A stretch of DNA of 50,387 bases. It comes from an uncultured Selenomonadaceae bacterium. Lineage in GTDB: Bacteria; Bacillota; Negativicutes; Selenomonadales; Selenomonadaceae. The stretch covers positions 5,298-55,684 of the forward strand of contig CAJOHI010000012.1 in the NCBI GenBank assembly GCA_905234365.1, read 5' to 3'. The first letter of the stretch is position 1, and each line of letters opens with the position of its first letter. Below the pieces are notes generated by a model that saw nothing but the letters and a program-made list of their open reading frames with translations, did not search any database and had not been told where the DNA came from. A program made the position numbers and the translations under genes. Of this stretch, positions 50,110 to 50,387 are shown in pieces.

Positions 50110-50151
50110 GTTAATTAAGTCACCGCGATACTGACCTCGCGGCTCGGTCTA
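50110..50151 (-). repeat. 42-bp leader repeat, copy 1
   Basis: Identical over 42 bases to 50258-50299. It contains the palindrome CCGCGA-8-TCGCGG. Flanks also match: a GCATTTTTT and C-run on the left, and ATTTTTGAC..TAACGG on the right, so the real unit is about 80 bases. The outer arms CGTTAAT / ATTAACG can pair. On the minus strand it supplies the G-run ribosome site of the 96-residue gene. Confidence 0.9.
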
Positions 50152-50240
50152 CACATTTTTGACATTAACGGCGGTTTCAATTTTTTACACTCGATGTCAC
50201 CTATCAAGCTATTTAAGGCCATAAAGTTGCCTTTCCGCAT
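50115..50240 (-). CDS. Possible 41-residue small ORF between the two leader repeats
   Basis: Reads ATG CGG AAA GGC from 50240 and stops inside leader copy 1. The peptide begins MRKGNFMALNSLIGDIECKK and ends RPSREVSIAVT, the last part being encoded by the repeat itself. A GGGGG run from leader copy 2 lies about 9 bases upstream, as for the 96-residue gene. It could be a small gene or leader peptide; it may also be chance. Confidence 0.35.
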   Translation of the reverse strand: MRKGNFMALNSLIGDIECKKLKPPLMSKMCRPSREVSIAVT

Positions 50241-50257
50241 TTTTTCATACCCCCACC

Positions 50258-50299
50258 GTTAATTAAGTCACCGCGATACTGACCTCGCGGCTCGGTCTA
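50258..50299 (-). repeat. 42-bp leader repeat, copy 2
   Basis: Second exact copy of the 42-bp core. Outer arms CACCGTTA / TAACGGTG (50255-50262 with 50319-50326) pair over 8 bp, differing in sequence from copy 1 but keeping the pairing. The remainder to the window end (50387) contains no gene I can support. Confidence 0.9.
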
Positions 50300-50387
50300 A
50301 CAAACAATTTTTGACGCTAACGGTGCCGATATGGATCACAGAAGTCATTGACGTAATCTGCGATACATTGCGTAATTGGCAGTGCAA

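Noticed and set aside
50110-50299. CRISPR array or plasmid iterons at the right edge
   Set aside because: Only two copies, 42 bp with internal structure and similar flanks outside the core, and no cas genes. The window ends too soon to exclude an iteron array, but the placement before start codons favours a leader.

Overview
The window looks like a low-GC, AT-rich Firmicutes chromosome, most probably from an anaerobic, motile or formerly motile lineage. I lean towards Negativicutes/Selenomonadales, but this is an inference and no rRNA is present to settle it. The pointers are RNase Y with a YmdB-type phosphodiesterase, SpoVS, RapZ-YvcK, HU, a DnaI-type helicase loader with a Cys motif, flagellar-associated genes (FlgJ-type rod-binding protein, YjfB), strong Shine-Dalgarno sequences and frequent TTG/GTG starts. 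For many genes the Shine-Dalgarno position argues for a start downstream of the longest reading frame; those starts are used here.

Layout. 1-3632 (+): end of an IS200/IS605-type element, a small unknown gene, then a tight run tadA, RepL-like protein, bioD and a secreted serpin. 3629-9179 (-): a TPR/O-GlcNAc-transferase-like protein, folB, yvcK, rapZ and a Cof-type HAD phosphatase. 9283-9502: a coding-free IS605-type miniature element. 9522-10484 (-): prs. 10671-17468: a signalling and surface region. A LytTR response regulator heads a close-packed minus-strand run (TPR protein, small coiled protein, lipoprotein). A clostripain-family lipoprotein gene lies divergent, and an AgrC-like kinase lies beyond it. 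17613-19251 (+): cysK and a LysE-type exporter. 19271-25999 (+): a glycan-modification cluster with two GT2, one GT4, a DegT aminotransferase and an ATP-grasp/methyltransferase fusion. 26059-29267 (+): HD hydrolase, TerA-like and TerD proteins, YjfB, HU.

29342-38534 (-): core genes. These are a P-loop/Asp23-like protein, PHP phosphoesterase, SpoVS, ymdB, an unknown 174-residue protein, rny, tyrA, aroF, a phosphodiester glycosidase-family protein and a FlgJ-like protein. They are followed by a tRNA-Leu(CAA). 38916-44344 (+): a very large STAND-like P-loop ATPase whose N-terminal part is in another frame, then glgB. 46762-50387 (-): an accessory-looking stretch with a secreted protein carrying a six-unit repeat, a lone metal-type ABC ATPase, a DnaI-like loader, a winged-helix replication-type protein and small ORFs. 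Its plus strand is strikingly pyrimidine-rich.

The most interesting non-coding signals are four. (1) A pair of 21-bp-phased direct repeats abuts the -35 of the clostripain gene, the layout used by LytTR regulators. (2) A dispersed twin-hairpin element (three copies) shows compensatory base changes. (3) A duplicated 42-bp leader element at the right edge precedes a Shine-Dalgarno and start codon each time. (4) A T5 run lies where the reading frame of the giant ATPase changes by -1.
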